A stretch of 64,000 bases of DNA from Saccharofermentans sp. (GTDB lineage Bacteria > Bacillota > Clostridia > Saccharofermentanales > Saccharofermentanaceae): NCBI GenBank assembly GCA_024691325.1, contig JAILNR010000009.1, forward strand, positions 87,409 through 151,408, written 5' to 3'. The notes under the pieces are model-generated. The model was not told where the DNA came from and made no database searches. It saw only the letters and a program-made list of their open reading frames with translations. The position numbers were made by a program, and so were the translations under genes. Of this stretch, positions 31,775-41,932 are shown one piece after another. The stretch's first letter is position 1. Each line of letters begins with the position of its first letter.

Positions 31775-32401
31775 ATGGAAGAACAGTTAATCTCCAAGAT
31801 TGAACTTCTTAAGGTAACCAAGATATCTTACGGAACCCTCTACAGATGGAAAAGATTAGGTCTTATCCCTGAGAGCTGGTTTATTCACAGAGCTACTGAT
31901 ATCGGTCAGGCAACATACCTTCCGCGTGAGAAGGTGCTTACCAGAATTGCCAGAATACAGGAGCTTAAAAGCGAGCTTACTGTCGAGCAGATGCAGGAGC
32001 TTTTCTCTGCGAATGTTAAGAGCTTCAAGATCCCTTTGAAGGATTTTTCCGATCTTAATATCGTATCCAAGCTTGCGCTTACGGCTTTTACCGGTATCTT
32101 CCCCACGAAGGATAAGCTTGATTTCAACGATGTATTCTCCATGTATGTTGTGGATCATCTCATGAAGCTCTCGGGTTTCTACCTTGAGGATGCCAAGCAG
32201 GTATTAAGACTTCTTTGCAAGTATCTGTCGAAGGAGACTTCAAAGGACTATCAGCTGCTTCTTCTGCGTAAGATGGGCGTGCCGATGACGGTTCTTGTTA
32301 AGGGTGATGAGGAGATCTTGCTCGAAGACAACACCGAGATCATCGCCTGTGCTAATCTCGTTGAGTTCGAATCAGCATTGAAGAACAGACTTATCGCATA
32401 A
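31775..32401 (+). CDS. YhbD/DUF4004-like HTH protein
   Basis: LLKVTKISYGTLYRWKRLGLIPESWFIHRATDIGQATYLPREK; ORF track start 31766, SD-spaced ATG at 31775. Confidence 0.75.
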   Translation: MEEQLISKIELLKVTKISYGTLYRWKRLGLIPESWFIHRATDIGQATYLPREKVLTRIARIQELKSELTVEQMQELFSANVKSFKIPLKDFSDLNIVSKLALTAFTGIFPTKDKLDFNDVFSMYVVDHLMKLSGFYLEDAKQVLRLLCKYLSKETSKDYQLLLLRKMGVPMTVLVKGDEEILLEDNTEIIACANLVEFESALKNRLIA

Positions 32402-32790
32402 TGGCAGCACAGTTCGAGATTCTTATGCACCGTTTATCAATCCTCGCGGAACCGATGAGGCTTGATATACTTGCGGTAATAAGCAGCTCGGGCACATGCT
32501 GCGCTTCAGATATTCTTGCGCACTTTGATATCACTCAGCCGACCCTGTCACACCACATGAGTGTGCTGATCGAGAATGAGATCGTCACTGCGGTTAAGAG
32601 CGGACGCTTTATGCAATACAGCATCAACAAAAAGGCTGTGGGCGAGCTAAAGCAGGTTCTCGACGCACTTTGTGAAGACAATGTGGCAGTGGCGCCTCCG
32701 GTTAAGACGGAAAACGCTTCCGAAGACAAGAACCGTAAGAAGAAAAAGAAGAGCGAAAAGAAGAAAAAAGACAAGAAAAAGAAGAAATAA
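32401..32790 (+). CDS. ArsR-family HTH regulator with poly-lysine C-terminal tail
   Basis: EPMRLDILAVISSSGTCCASDILAHFDITQPTLSHHMSVL; tail KNRKKKKKSEKKKKDKKKKK. Confidence 0.85.
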   Translation: MAAQFEILMHRLSILAEPMRLDILAVISSSGTCCASDILAHFDITQPTLSHHMSVLIENEIVTAVKSGRFMQYSINKKAVGELKQVLDALCEDNVAVAPPVKTENASEDKNRKKKKKSEKKKKDKKKKK

Positions 32791-32794
32791 GTAC

Positions 32795-32822
32795 AAATGC
32801 CTCGTAATATCGAGGCATTTTT
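32795..32822 (+). terminator. Rho-independent terminator
   Basis: AAATGCCTCG-TAATAT-CGAGGCATTT-TT. Confidence 0.85.
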
Positions 32823-32935
32823 GAATTATTCGCATAATATTTACTTTTATCTATTCAAAAAAATGTGCAATTAATCTAAAATAGACTTATCCGATGAGAG
32901 TCGGAAAAAGAACACAACTGAAGGAGATCTTCTAT

Positions 32936-33343
32936 ATGATTAAGATTATCGCAGGTGAAAAGGGAACAGGAAAGACAGCGAAGCTTGTTGAAGATATCAA
33001 CACAGCTTCAAGACAGGACAACAATATCGTCTGCATTGAGCGCGGCAACAGATTAGACCAGCTTCTTAAGCCTAATGTCAGACTTATAAATATGAAAGAA
33101 TATCCGGTTGAAGGATTTGACCAGCTTTTGGCATTCGTCGGCGGTATCTGTTCTAAGGATTATGACCTTACTCACATCTACATCGACAGTATCTTTAAGG
33201 TAGCAAACGAAGAGGGCATGGATAAGCTCGAGACATTCCTTACAAAGCTTGACCTTTTCCTCAAGGACACTCCTGTAACGGCAATGATCATCTTGAGCGG
33301 CAAGACAGATGACTTCCCTGAATCCATTAAGGCATATCTTTGA
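32936..33343 (+). CDS. P-loop protein of unknown function
   Basis: IIAGEKGTGKTAKL; AAGGAG SD before ATG 32936 (ORF track start 32894). Confidence 0.7.
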   Translation: MIKIIAGEKGTGKTAKLVEDINTASRQDNNIVCIERGNRLDQLLKPNVRLINMKEYPVEGFDQLLAFVGGICSKDYDLTHIYIDSIFKVANEEGMDKLETFLTKLDLFLKDTPVTAMIILSGKTDDFPESIKAYL

Positions 33344-33365
33344 TAAATACAGATTATTGAAGGAA

Positions 33366-33392
33366 GAAGGAGCTTAACGGCTCCTTCTTTTT
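33366..33392 (+). terminator. Rho-independent terminator
   Basis: GAAGGAGC-TTAACG-GCTCCTTC-TTTTT. Confidence 0.88.
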
Positions 33393-33410
33393 ATATATAA
33401 AAAAGAAAGT

Positions 33411-33439
33411 TTGCCAGACGGCGTCCTTTATGTTAATAT
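33411..33439 (+). promoter_or_regulatory. Sigma-A type promoter for the rimP-nusA-infB operon
   Basis: TTGCCA - 17 nt - TAATAT. Confidence 0.65.
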
Positions 33440-33466
33440 GTACGCGGTCAGATTACTTTATTAAGT

Positions 33467-33497
33467 AAACGAGCTTCTTGGAGCTCGTTTTTCTTTT
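33467..33497 (+). terminator. Leader terminator/attenuator between the promoter and rimP
   Basis: AAACGAGCT-TCTTGG-AGCTCGTTT followed by TTCTTTT, 23 nt before rimP ATG. Confidence 0.75.
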
Positions 33498-33519
33498 AGT
33501 AAAAACAACAGGAGTGGGT

Positions 33520-33987
33520 ATGGCAAAAAGATCCAAGATCGCTCAGGAAGCATACGACATTGCTAAGCCTGAAGCGGAAAAGATGGGGTATGACCTCGTT
33601 GATGCCGAGTACAAGAAGGAAGGGCAGGACATGTTCCTGAGGCTCTTCATCGACAGAAGAGGCGGAATATCGATTGACGATTGCGAAGCATTCAGCAAGG
33701 TGATAGATCCGATCTTTGATGAGAAGCTTAAATGCGATGCTGATTACTTCGAGGTAAGCTCGCCGGGATTAACAAGGCCTTTGGAGGATATCTCGGATTA
33801 CAAAAGGTACGAGGGTGAGCTTGTTGACGTAAAGCTGTTTACGGCGGAGAAGCTGGGGACCAAGAGCTTTACGGGCAAGATACTCGAGGCAAAGGACACG
33901 ACGGTTATTTTCGAGAAGGAAGACGGAACCGGGGCTGAGCTTGAACTTACTGACATAAGCAAGGCCGTAAGACACATAGTTTTTTAA
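33520..33987 (+). CDS. rimP: Ribosome maturation factor RimP
   Basis: GYDLVDAEYKKEGQDMFLRLFIDRRGGISIDDCEAFSKVIDPIFD; precedes nusA. Confidence 0.93.
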   Translation: MAKRSKIAQEAYDIAKPEAEKMGYDLVDAEYKKEGQDMFLRLFIDRRGGISIDDCEAFSKVIDPIFDEKLKCDADYFEVSSPGLTRPLEDISDYKRYEGELVDVKLFTAEKLGTKSFTGKILEAKDTTVIFEKEDGTGAELELTDISKAVRHIVF

Positions 33988-34006
33988 TATTTGGAGGTAT
34001 ATAAAA

Positions 34007-35182
34007 ATGGCAGCAAAGAAAAAGGAGTCTCAGCAGGAGCCCAGAGATAATGTGCTTGATGTTATCAAGCTTCTTGCAAGAGAGAGAGGAATTGACGAGG
34101 AAGAACTCATCAAGGCTGTAGAAGACGGTATGGTCACAGCTTACAAAAGAGAGTTCTCAAGTGCAGGTATCATCGAGACTGTTGAAGCCGAGATCGATCG
34201 CGAGACAGGTGAGATCTATGTATACCAGTTGAAGGAAGTAGTTGACGAGGTTGAGGATCCCGTTAATGAGGTTTCCATTGAAGAGGCAAAGGCCGCAGAT
34301 CCTGATGTAGAGCTTGGCGACTTCCTCGAGTACGGCCTTGATGCCGATAAGCTCGGAAGACTTGCTGCTACAGCAGCTAAGAGTGCTATCTCACAGAAGG
34401 TAAGAAGCGCAGAGTATAAGAGAATCAACGACGAGTTCTCCGGCAAGATCGGTGAGCTTGCTTCCGGTATCATCGTAAGAAAGGATGCAAGAAACGTTTA
34501 CGTTGATATCGATCACGCTGAGGCTGTTCTTCCCAGAAACGGACAGATCAGAGGCGAGAGCTATGAAGTAAACAGGACAATGAAGTTCCTCGTATTAAGA
34601 GTTGAGGAGCACAACGACCGTCCTTCAATCACAGTATCAAGAACAGCTCCTGAGCTTGTTAAGAAGCTCTTCGAGCTTGAGATCCCCGAGGTTAAGTCCG
34701 GTGAAGTTATCATCCAGGGTGTTACAAGAGAACCCGGTTCAAGATCCAAGGTTGCTGTTTACTCAAGAGATGAGAACATCGATGCCAAGGGTTCCTGCGT
34801 AGGTCCCAGAGGTCAGCGAGTTCAGACTATTATGAACGAATTGGGCGGCGAGAAGATCGATATCATCGATTGGAATGAAGATCCCGCACTGTTTATAAGC
34901 GAAGCTTTACAGCCTGCTAAGGCAATCAGAGTTGATACAGAGGTAACAACCAAGGAAGACGGTCATGTTGAGCGTTATGCCAAGGTTATCGTTCCCGATC
35001 AGCAGTTCAATCTTGCAATCGGAAGAGCAGGTCAGAATGTAAGACTTGCAGCTCACCTCACAGGCTATAAGATCGACATTAAAAGAGAGTCTGATGATGC
35101 GACAGAGGCAACTCAGTCCGTTATCGATAAGTTCACTGTTGCTGATGAGGCAAGTGAAGAGGAAGTAAAGACTGAAGAATGA
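34007..35182 (+). CDS. nusA: Transcription termination/antitermination protein NusA
   Basis: S1/KH layout; CVGPRGQRVQTIMNELGGEKIDIIDW, NLAIGRAGQNVRLAAHLTGYKIDI. Confidence 0.96.
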   Translation: MAAKKKESQQEPRDNVLDVIKLLARERGIDEEELIKAVEDGMVTAYKREFSSAGIIETVEAEIDRETGEIYVYQLKEVVDEVEDPVNEVSIEEAKAADPDVELGDFLEYGLDADKLGRLAATAAKSAISQKVRSAEYKRINDEFSGKIGELASGIIVRKDARNVYVDIDHAEAVLPRNGQIRGESYEVNRTMKFLVLRVEEHNDRPSITVSRTAPELVKKLFELEIPEVKSGEVIIQGVTREPGSRSKVAVYSRDENIDAKGSCVGPRGQRVQTIMNELGGEKIDIIDWNEDPALFISEALQPAKAIRVDTEVTTKEDGHVERYAKVIVPDQQFNLAIGRAGQNVRLAAHLTGYKIDIKRESDDATEATQSVIDKFTVADEASEEEVKTEE

Positions 35183-35454
35183 CGACAGTAAAGCCGAAGA
35201 AGCAGCCCCAGAGAATGTGCGTCAGCTGCAGAACGAGACGCGACAAAAGAGATCTTGTCCGTGTAACGCTCAAGGATGACGGAACGCTGGTCGTTGATCC
35301 GACGGGTAAGATGCCCGGAAGAGGAGCCTATCTTTGTAAAGATATTAACTGCATAAAGATGGAGCTCAAGGCACACCGCATATCGAAAGGTCTCGGAGCC
35401 GAACCCGGTGAAGATGAACTTTTGAAGTTTGCAAAGGAGATAGAGAATCTTTGA
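35179..35454 (+). CDS. ylxR: YlxR (RnpM) family protein
   Basis: RMCVSCRTRRDKRDLVRV, GRGAYLC. Confidence 0.92.
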   Translation: MTTVKPKKQPQRMCVSCRTRRDKRDLVRVTLKDDGTLVVDPTGKMPGRGAYLCKDINCIKMELKAHRISKGLGAEPGEDELLKFAKEIENL

Positions 35455-35792
35455 CGGACGGACTTAACACATTGAAGTTCTTAGGTCTCGCAGCAAGAGC
35501 GGGAAGTGTCGTATCAGGATTTGATCAGGTTACGTCCTCGGTAAGAAGAGGACAGGCCGAGCTTCTGATAATAGCTACCGACATATCAAGAAACACATTG
35601 TCCAAGCTTCTTGATATAGGAAGTAAGGAAGGCGTAAAAATGCCGGAAGCATTCAGCTTCGGAACGCAGTATGAACTCGGCAGGGCAATAGGCAAACCTG
35701 ACAGGGCTCTCATTGCCGTAACGGACAAGGGGTTCGCGGATAAATTATCCGCCATGCTTCAATCGATGATTAACAAGGAGGATATTCATTAA
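35451..35792 (+). CDS. ylxQ: L7Ae-like ribosomal protein YlxQ
   Basis: [36 protein letters not shown]; position between ylxR and infB. Confidence 0.88.
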   Translation: MTDGLNTLKFLGLAARAGSVVSGFDQVTSSVRRGQAELLIIATDISRNTLSKLLDIGSKEGVKMPEAFSFGTQYELGRAIGKPDRALIAVTDKGFADKLSAMLQSMINKEDIH

Positions 35793-38617
35793 TGAGTGAG
35801 AATTCCGATAAGGATAATAAGTCACAGGTTATAAGCAAAGGAGTTTCCGGAACAAAGGAACTCCGTGTAAGGCGTGTTCATAAGAAGAAGACTTCCGAGT
35901 CTTCGGCTGCGCCTGCTGCTGAGCCTGTAAAGGCAGCGGAAGTTGCAGCTCCTGCTGTTACTGCTGAAGTTGCTCCCGCTGAGCAGAAGGAAGCAGCGAA
36001 AGCTACTAAAACAACTAAAACTGCTAAGACAACAAAAACCACTAAGGCTTCCGAAGAGCAGGCCCCTGTTAAGGAGTCCAAGGAAGAAGAGGTTAAGCCT
36101 GCTGCTAAGAAGAAAACAACAAAGAAGGCAGCTGAATCTGAGGAGCCGGCCGAAGAGAAGAAGCCTAAGGCAACTAAGACTTCAAAGGCAAAGACACAAG
36201 CTAAGGCTGAAGAGGAAACAAGTAAGCCTGAGCCTGCACCTGAACAGGAACCGAAGAAGGAACAGACCCCTGCTGCTGAAGCAGAACCCGCTCCCGAGGC
36301 TCCCGCTAAGGAGAATAAGGAACCTGCTATCGACAGAACGAAGATATCTTCCGCTGTTGTTGCCATGCCTGAGACAGTAAGAACATCAACTGTTATTCCT
36401 GAGAGAAGATACGGCAACAGAGCAGGCGGCTACCAGGGCAACAATTACAGAGGCGGTGCTCAGGGAAGAGGACCCAGACCTCAGGGCCAGGGCGGCGGAT
36501 TCAGAGCCGGAGGTCCCGGAAGAGGACCTGCAGGCGGTTTTGCCAAGGATAAGGATGAAGAGGGTTCTAATGCACATCCTGCTGCAAGAAGACCTTCCAA
36601 GCCGAAGTCTGATGCACCTATGGAAGACATCAAGAAGAGCAGGACCTCATATGCTGAGAAGTCTGCTTTCGACAAGAAGCATGATGATAGAGACCGCGAG
36701 AGACAGAACGGTAACGGCGACAGACGTCTCAAGAACAGAGGCGGTCAGTTCAACGGCCGTATGTCTTCAGGTGACGACGAGTATGATGATTATTCATACG
36801 GAAGAAAGAAGAAGAAGAAGAATTCTTACGAGGAGACAAGTGTAGTCGAGCAGACTATCACGGATATCCAGATCCCGCCTTTCATTACTGTTAAGGAATT
36901 TGCAGAGGGTATCGGTAAGAAGTCTTCTGACGTTATCAAGGAACTCATGGTAAAGCTCGGAGTTATGGCTACGATCAACCAGGAGCTCGACTTTGATACA
37001 GCTTGTCTTCTTGCTGACGGATTCGGCATCAATGCTACGCTCCTTGAGGAGAAGACAGAGGAAGATATCCTCTTTGATGATGATGACGAGAAGATCACAG
37101 AGAACATGGAGACAAGACCTCCTGTAGTTGTTGTTATGGGTCACGTTGACCACGGTAAGACTTCACTTCTCGATAAGATCCGTGCATCTTCTGTTGCTGC
37201 AGGCGAGGCCGGCGGTATCACGCAGAAGATCGGTGCTTATACAGTTAGAGTAAAGGGAAGACAGATTACTTTCCTTGATACGCCTGGTCACGAGGCGTTC
37301 ACAACGATGAGAGCCAGAGGTGCGCAGGTAACCGATATCGCAATTCTTGTTGTTGCTGCTGACGATGGTGTCATGCCCCAGACTATCGAGGCTATCAACC
37401 ACGCTAAGGCAGCTAACACCGAGATCGTTGTTGCTATCAACAAGATCGATAAGCCCGGTGCTAATCCTGATAAGGTTAAGCAGGAGCTTTCAAATTATGA
37501 GTTGATCCCCGAGGAGTGGGGCGGTTCCACTATCATGGTTCCCGTTTCCGCTAAGCAGGGTATCGGTATCGACGAGCTGCTCGAGAATGTTCTTCTTGTA
37601 GCAGACGTCAAGGAGCTGAAGGCTGATCCGAAGAGACAGATGAAGGGTACCGTTATCGAGGCACAGCTTGATAAGAGCAGAGGTCCTGTTGCTACTATCC
37701 TCGTACAGAGAGGTACGTTAAAGCAGGGTGACGCTGTTGTCTGCGGCGCTATGATCGGTAATATCAGAGCTATGTACGACGATAAGGGCGAGCCTATCAA
37801 GAAGGCAGGTCCTTCCATTCCTGTTGAGATCTTAGGTCTTCCTGAAGTACCTGATGCAGGTGAGTCCATCTACGCCGTTAAGGACGAGAAGATGGCAAGA
37901 CAGCTTGTTGAGAAGAGAAAGATCAAGCAGCGTGAGGAGCACATCAGAAAGAGCTCCAGAATGAGCCTTGAGACTCTCGCAGCTCAGATGGCCGAGGGTA
38001 ACATCAAGGATCTTAACATCATCGTTAAGGCCGACATCCAGGGTTCAGTCGAGGCTGTAACACAGTCCTTCGAAAAGCTCTCGAACGACGAGGTACGTGT
38101 AAAGGTTATCCACGGTGCTGTAGGTGCCATTAATGAGTCCGATATCGTTCTTGCAGACGTAAGTAACGCGGTTATCATCGGCTTCAATGTAAGACCTAAT
38201 GCCATAATTACAGAGAAGGCTAAGGAAGCCGGCGTTGAGATCAAGCTTTACGACGTTATCTATAAGGCTACAGAGGATATCGAGAAGGCTATGAAGGGTA
38301 TGCTCGAGCCTACTTTCGAAGAGGTTGTACTGGGTCATGCCGAGATCCGCGAACTGTTCAAGGTCAGCGGTGTCGGTACGATCGGAGGCTGCTATGTTAC
38401 TGACGGTAAGATCATCAGAAACTGCGGCGTAAGAATCTTAAGAAACGATATTGTTATCCATACAGGTGAACTTGCTTCTCTCCAGAGACTTAAGGATTCC
38501 GTCAAGGAAGTTGTCTCCGGATTCGAGTGCGGACTTTCTGTTGCTAACTATAACGACATCAAGGTCGGCGATGTAGTTGAAGCATTCACAAGCCAAGAGG
38601 TAGAAAGAGATGCGTAG
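35792..38617 (+). CDS. infB: Translation initiation factor IF-2
   Basis: [35 protein letters not shown]; long K/A/P/E- and G/R-rich N-terminus. Confidence 0.97.
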   Translation: MSENSDKDNKSQVISKGVSGTKELRVRRVHKKKTSESSAAPAAEPVKAAEVAAPAVTAEVAPAEQKEAAKATKTTKTAKTTKTTKASEEQAPVKESKEEEVKPAAKKKTTKKAAESEEPAEEKKPKATKTSKAKTQAKAEEETSKPEPAPEQEPKKEQTPAAEAEPAPEAPAKENKEPAIDRTKISSAVVAMPETVRTSTVIPERRYGNRAGGYQGNNYRGGAQGRGPRPQGQGGGFRAGGPGRGPAGGFAKDKDEEGSNAHPAARRPSKPKSDAPMEDIKKSRTSYAEKSAFDKKHDDRDRERQNGNGDRRLKNRGGQFNGRMSSGDDEYDDYSYGRKKKKKNSYEETSVVEQTITDIQIPPFITVKEFAEGIGKKSSDVIKELMVKLGVMATINQELDFDTACLLADGFGINATLLEEKTEEDILFDDDDEKITENMETRPPVVVVMGHVDHGKTSLLDKIRASSVAAGEAGGITQKIGAYTVRVKGRQITFLDTPGHEAFTTMRARGAQVTDIAILVVAADDGVMPQTIEAINHAKAANTEIVVAINKIDKPGANPDKVKQELSNYELIPEEWGGSTIMVPVSAKQGIGIDELLENVLLVADVKELKADPKRQMKGTVIEAQLDKSRGPVATILVQRGTLKQGDAVVCGAMIGNIRAMYDDKGEPIKKAGPSIPVEILGLPEVPDAGESIYAVKDEKMARQLVEKRKIKQREEHIRKSSRMSLETLAAQMAEGNIKDLNIIVKADIQGSVEAVTQSFEKLSNDEVRVKVIHGAVGAINESDIVLADVSNAVIIGFNVRPNAIITEKAKEAGVEIKLYDVIYKATEDIEKAMKGMLEPTFEEVVLGHAEIRELFKVSGVGTIGGCYVTDGKIIRNCGVRILRNDIVIHTGELASLQRLKDSVKEVVSGFECGLSVANYNDIKVGDVVEAFTSQEVERDA

Positions 38618-39020
38618 AGACAGAGCACAGATCGTTGGCGATGAGATGAGGAAGGTGATGCAGGACATCATCAGCAACGAGGTTAAAGATCCCCGTGTTC
38701 CTCTTTTGACGTCGGTCACGCAGGTCAAGATGACCCGTGACCTGTCTCACGCCACGGTCTTTGTTTCCGTCTTCGGCAATGATTACGACAAGAAGCAGGC
38801 TCTTGACGCCATTGACGGTGCCAAGGGTTTCATCAGGTATGAGATGTGCAAGAGGATTAACTTGAGACTTGCTCCCGAACTTCACTTCAAGCTTGATAAC
38901 ACACTCGAGGAAGCAGCCAGGATGGAAGCGATAATCGATAAGGTAAAAGCTGAAGACAAGGCAAGAAGGGAAGAACTCGGATTGCCCGAACCTGATGATA
39001 CTGAGGAAGAAGAAGGATAA
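38610..39020 (+). CDS. rbfA: Ribosome-binding factor A
   Basis: [34 protein letters not shown]; downstream of infB. Confidence 0.94.
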   Translation: MRRDRAQIVGDEMRKVMQDIISNEVKDPRVPLLTSVTQVKMTRDLSHATVFVSVFGNDYDKKQALDAIDGAKGFIRYEMCKRINLRLAPELHFKLDNTLEEAARMEAIIDKVKAEDKARREELGLPEPDDTEEEEG

Positions 39021-39024
39021 CTTC

Positions 39025-40077
39025 ATGAAGGAACGTTACATCGAAGGCGCAACCAGAATGGCGAAGCTCATTTTGGAAAGAAGAGATGAGCTTAAGTCAA
39101 AAGACGGCGCTGCTCTTGTGTTCCCGCACAGCAGTGTTGACGGTGACTGCGTAGGTTCCGCCTGTGCCGTCGCTTCGGTTTTAAGGTTCCTGGGTGTAAG
39201 TGCCTGGGTTTCCATGCCGGAAGAACTTCCTGACAACATGAGCTTTCTCGGCGTTGAGGATCTTCTTTTTTATCCGACGGAAGAGTTTACCTGCGGGGAT
39301 CTTCTGATTAACGGCAAACACTATGATCTTGCTTTCTCTGTCGATTGTTCCGAAGGTCACCGCATGGGGGACAATAACTGTAAGTTGTTCGAACTCTATG
39401 ACGATGCTCTTGATATCGATCATCATGAGGTATTGCATTTATCTTCCGATCTTAAGTGGATTGATCCCGGGTCATCATCCGCGTGTGAGATGGTCTGGTA
39501 TGTTCTTGTTAAGATATCCGAGCTTATTGGCAAACCTGTCAGTGAGGTGGTTGATGTAAGAACCGCCAAATGTCTTATGGCTGGTATCGTAACTGATACC
39601 GGAAGGTTTACGTACACGAATACCAAGCCGGAGACTTTGGAAGCGGCAGGTGCGCTTATGGATCTTGGCGGAAACATAACAGAGGTTTGCTACAACCTGT
39701 TTGATATGAAGACGCCTGAAGAGTTCTCGATAACTTCAGCCGCCTGTTATGAGGCGAGATTCTGTCTGGATGGAAAGCTTGCACTTGCAGTAGTTCCGGA
39801 ACAGATGTTCAGAAAGTACAATGCCGGCAAAGATGCACTTGCCGGAGTTGCCGAGAAACTCCGTGATGTCGGAGGCGTTGAGTTCTCCTGCGTCTTAAGG
39901 GAAATTGATGGCAGCATAAGAGCCAATCTTAGATCGAAGTCCGAGTTTGACTGTTCCGAATTCGCCGAGAAATACGGTGGTGGCGGACATAAGCGTGCAG
40001 CGGGCTTCAGAGTTACGGGCAGGGATATAAATGACCTTGCCGGGGAGATCATAAGCGAGGCTTCAAAGTATCTATGA
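39025..40077 (+). CDS. nrnA: DHH/DHHA1 oligoribonuclease-like protein
   Basis: SSVDGDCVGSACAVASVLR, DIDHHE, GGGGHKRAAGF; ATG 39025 preferred over ORF track start 38995. Confidence 0.88.
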   Translation: MKERYIEGATRMAKLILERRDELKSKDGAALVFPHSSVDGDCVGSACAVASVLRFLGVSAWVSMPEELPDNMSFLGVEDLLFYPTEEFTCGDLLINGKHYDLAFSVDCSEGHRMGDNNCKLFELYDDALDIDHHEVLHLSSDLKWIDPGSSSACEMVWYVLVKISELIGKPVSEVVDVRTAKCLMAGIVTDTGRFTYTNTKPETLEAAGALMDLGGNITEVCYNLFDMKTPEEFSITSAACYEARFCLDGKLALAVVPEQMFRKYNAGKDALAGVAEKLRDVGGVEFSCVLREIDGSIRANLRSKSEFDCSEFAEKYGGGGHKRAAGFRVTGRDINDLAGEIISEASKYL

Positions 40078-40979
40078 TTCCGGACGGCATCATCCTTCTT
40101 GATAAGAAGAAGGGCATCTCGTCGATGGCCTCTGATAACTTTATCAAGAAAGTGGCCGGTACGAGGAAAGCAGGTCACAGCGGAACACTCGATCCGTTTG
40201 CAACCGGTCTGCTCCCGATCTTTACGGGACGTGCTTTGAAAGTCATGCGTTATACCGATGACTACGATAAGGCATACGACTGTACTGCAGTGTTCGGCGT
40301 AAGAACCTCGACCATGGATCCTGAAGGTGAGATCACGGGAACACATACGCTTACGGGCTCTGCTGATGAGTTCGATAAGATCCGCGAAGCTTTCTTAAGC
40401 CTTGCGAAAATAACCTCGCAGGTGCCGCCCTCTTTTTCTGCCAAGAAGATTGACGGGCAAAAGGCATACGATCTTGCCCGTAAGGGAGTCGAGGTGGAAC
40501 TTAAGCCCCATCCTGTGAAGATACATTCACTTACGGTTAATGACTTAAGGTACGAAGACGGCAAGATCTTCGCGGATATCAGTGTTTCCTGTTCCAAGGG
40601 TACATACATAAGATCTATCTGTGATGATGCAGGTATGATGACCGGATTCTACGCGCATGCTTTGACCTTGCGAAGAACAAAAGCAGGTCCGTTTGATATC
40701 AAAGATGCTCATACTGAGGAGCAGATATCGGATATGATCGCCAAAGAGGATTATTCATTCATATTACCCAGAGAAAGCTGTATGACTCTGCTTACCAAAG
40801 TTGAGCTTAACGAAGAGCAGTATGCTGATGTAAAACTCGGTAAGAAGATATCCTCGTCCGGTTTTGATCATATAGGTGAAGGAATTAAGATTGCTGCATT
40901 TTATAATGGCAGCATTGCAGCCGTCATTTACAGGGACGGCGGTATTATGAGAATAGAAAGGATGCTTGCAGTTGATTAA
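40074..40979 (+). CDS. truB: tRNA pseudouridine(55) synthase
   Basis: GIILLDKKKGISSM, KAGHSGTLDPFATGLLPIFTGRA, KGTYIRSICDD. Confidence 0.96.
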   Translation: MIPDGIILLDKKKGISSMASDNFIKKVAGTRKAGHSGTLDPFATGLLPIFTGRALKVMRYTDDYDKAYDCTAVFGVRTSTMDPEGEITGTHTLTGSADEFDKIREAFLSLAKITSQVPPSFSAKKIDGQKAYDLARKGVEVELKPHPVKIHSLTVNDLRYEDGKIFADISVSCSKGTYIRSICDDAGMMTGFYAHALTLRRTKAGPFDIKDAHTEEQISDMIAKEDYSFILPRESCMTLLTKVELNEEQYADVKLGKKISSSGFDHIGEGIKIAAFYNGSIAAVIYRDGGIMRIERMLAVD

Positions 40980-41913
40980 GGGAACTGATGTTTTTTATCT
41001 GGATACACTTCCGTATCTTTTTAACGGCCGTGCTGTTGCACTCGGTTTTTTTGACGGCATCCATATGGGTCACCTCGATATCATAAGAAAGACCGTAAAG
41101 ACCGCGGTCCTCGAGGGGATGACTTCAACAGTACAGACTTTTATTAACTTCGGTAAAAGTGAAGAGGGCGTTCTTACCACTATCGAAGAGAAGCGCGAGA
41201 TTCTTTCTTCTTTGGGTGTGGATGAGATGCTCGTGCTTGATTTCAATGCCGTAAAAAACATGTCGCCCGAGTTGTTCTGTGATGAGATCCTTAACATGAA
41301 GATGAGCTCACGTGCGCTTTTCGCAGGGGAAGATTACAGGTTCGGCAAGGATGCATCAGGGGATAAGGATGCCCTTAAGGCTTTTGCTGACAGGATTGGT
41401 GCGGATCTTACTATATTTAAGGATAAGCTTTACGGCGATGAGCAAAGACGGATCTCCTCCACATGGCTTCGCGAGGCTTTGTGTGACGGTAAGCCGGAGT
41501 TATACAGTGCACTTTGTGCCGGAAGGCCGTTCTCGTACTCGGGGATGGTTGTTAAGGGCAATCAGTTAGGACGTAAGCTCGGGTTTCCTACTGCCAATAT
41601 CGAGGTGCCGGAGGATAAGATTAAGGTCAAGCGTGGTGTGTATGCATCGCGTGTCATGCTCGGCTCTAACAAACTTTACGGTGTAACCAATGTGGGAGTT
41701 AAGCCTACTGTTGACGATGCCTCCCCGGTTATAGCCGAGACCTTCATTTTTAATTTTGACGATGACATCTATGGTGCGAGGATCAAGGTCGAGCTTATGG
41801 AATTCTTAAGACCTGAGTGCAAATTCGACTCTGTTGATGCTCTTAAGACAGCCGTGGAGGGCGATAAGGAGAATGCAAAGACAATACTTGCGAAAAGCGG
41901 TATAATCGTCTGA
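40966..41913 (+). CDS. ribF: Bifunctional riboflavin kinase/FAD synthetase
   Basis: ALGFFDGIHMGHLDIIRKT, GNQLGRKLGFPTANIEVPE..GVYASRV. Confidence 0.95.
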   Translation: MQLIKGTDVFYLDTLPYLFNGRAVALGFFDGIHMGHLDIIRKTVKTAVLEGMTSTVQTFINFGKSEEGVLTTIEEKREILSSLGVDEMLVLDFNAVKNMSPELFCDEILNMKMSSRALFAGEDYRFGKDASGDKDALKAFADRIGADLTIFKDKLYGDEQRRISSTWLREALCDGKPELYSALCAGRPFSYSGMVVKGNQLGRKLGFPTANIEVPEDKIKVKRGVYASRVMLGSNKLYGVTNVGVKPTVDDASPVIAETFIFNFDDDIYGARIKVELMEFLRPECKFDSVDALKTAVEGDKENAKTILAKSGIIV

Positions 41914-41932
41914 GCAAATATGAGGTATAAGT

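Noticed and set aside
35878-36417. 179-aa minus-strand ORF and 145-aa alternative-frame ORF inside infB
   Set aside because: Low-complexity shadow ORFs opposite or out of frame to the IF-2 N-terminus
39747-40346. 199-aa minus-strand ORF spanning nrnA/truB
   Set aside because: Antisense to two conserved genes
40900-40980. Possible FMN riboswitch before ribF
   Set aside because: ribF overlaps truB; no leader sequence is present
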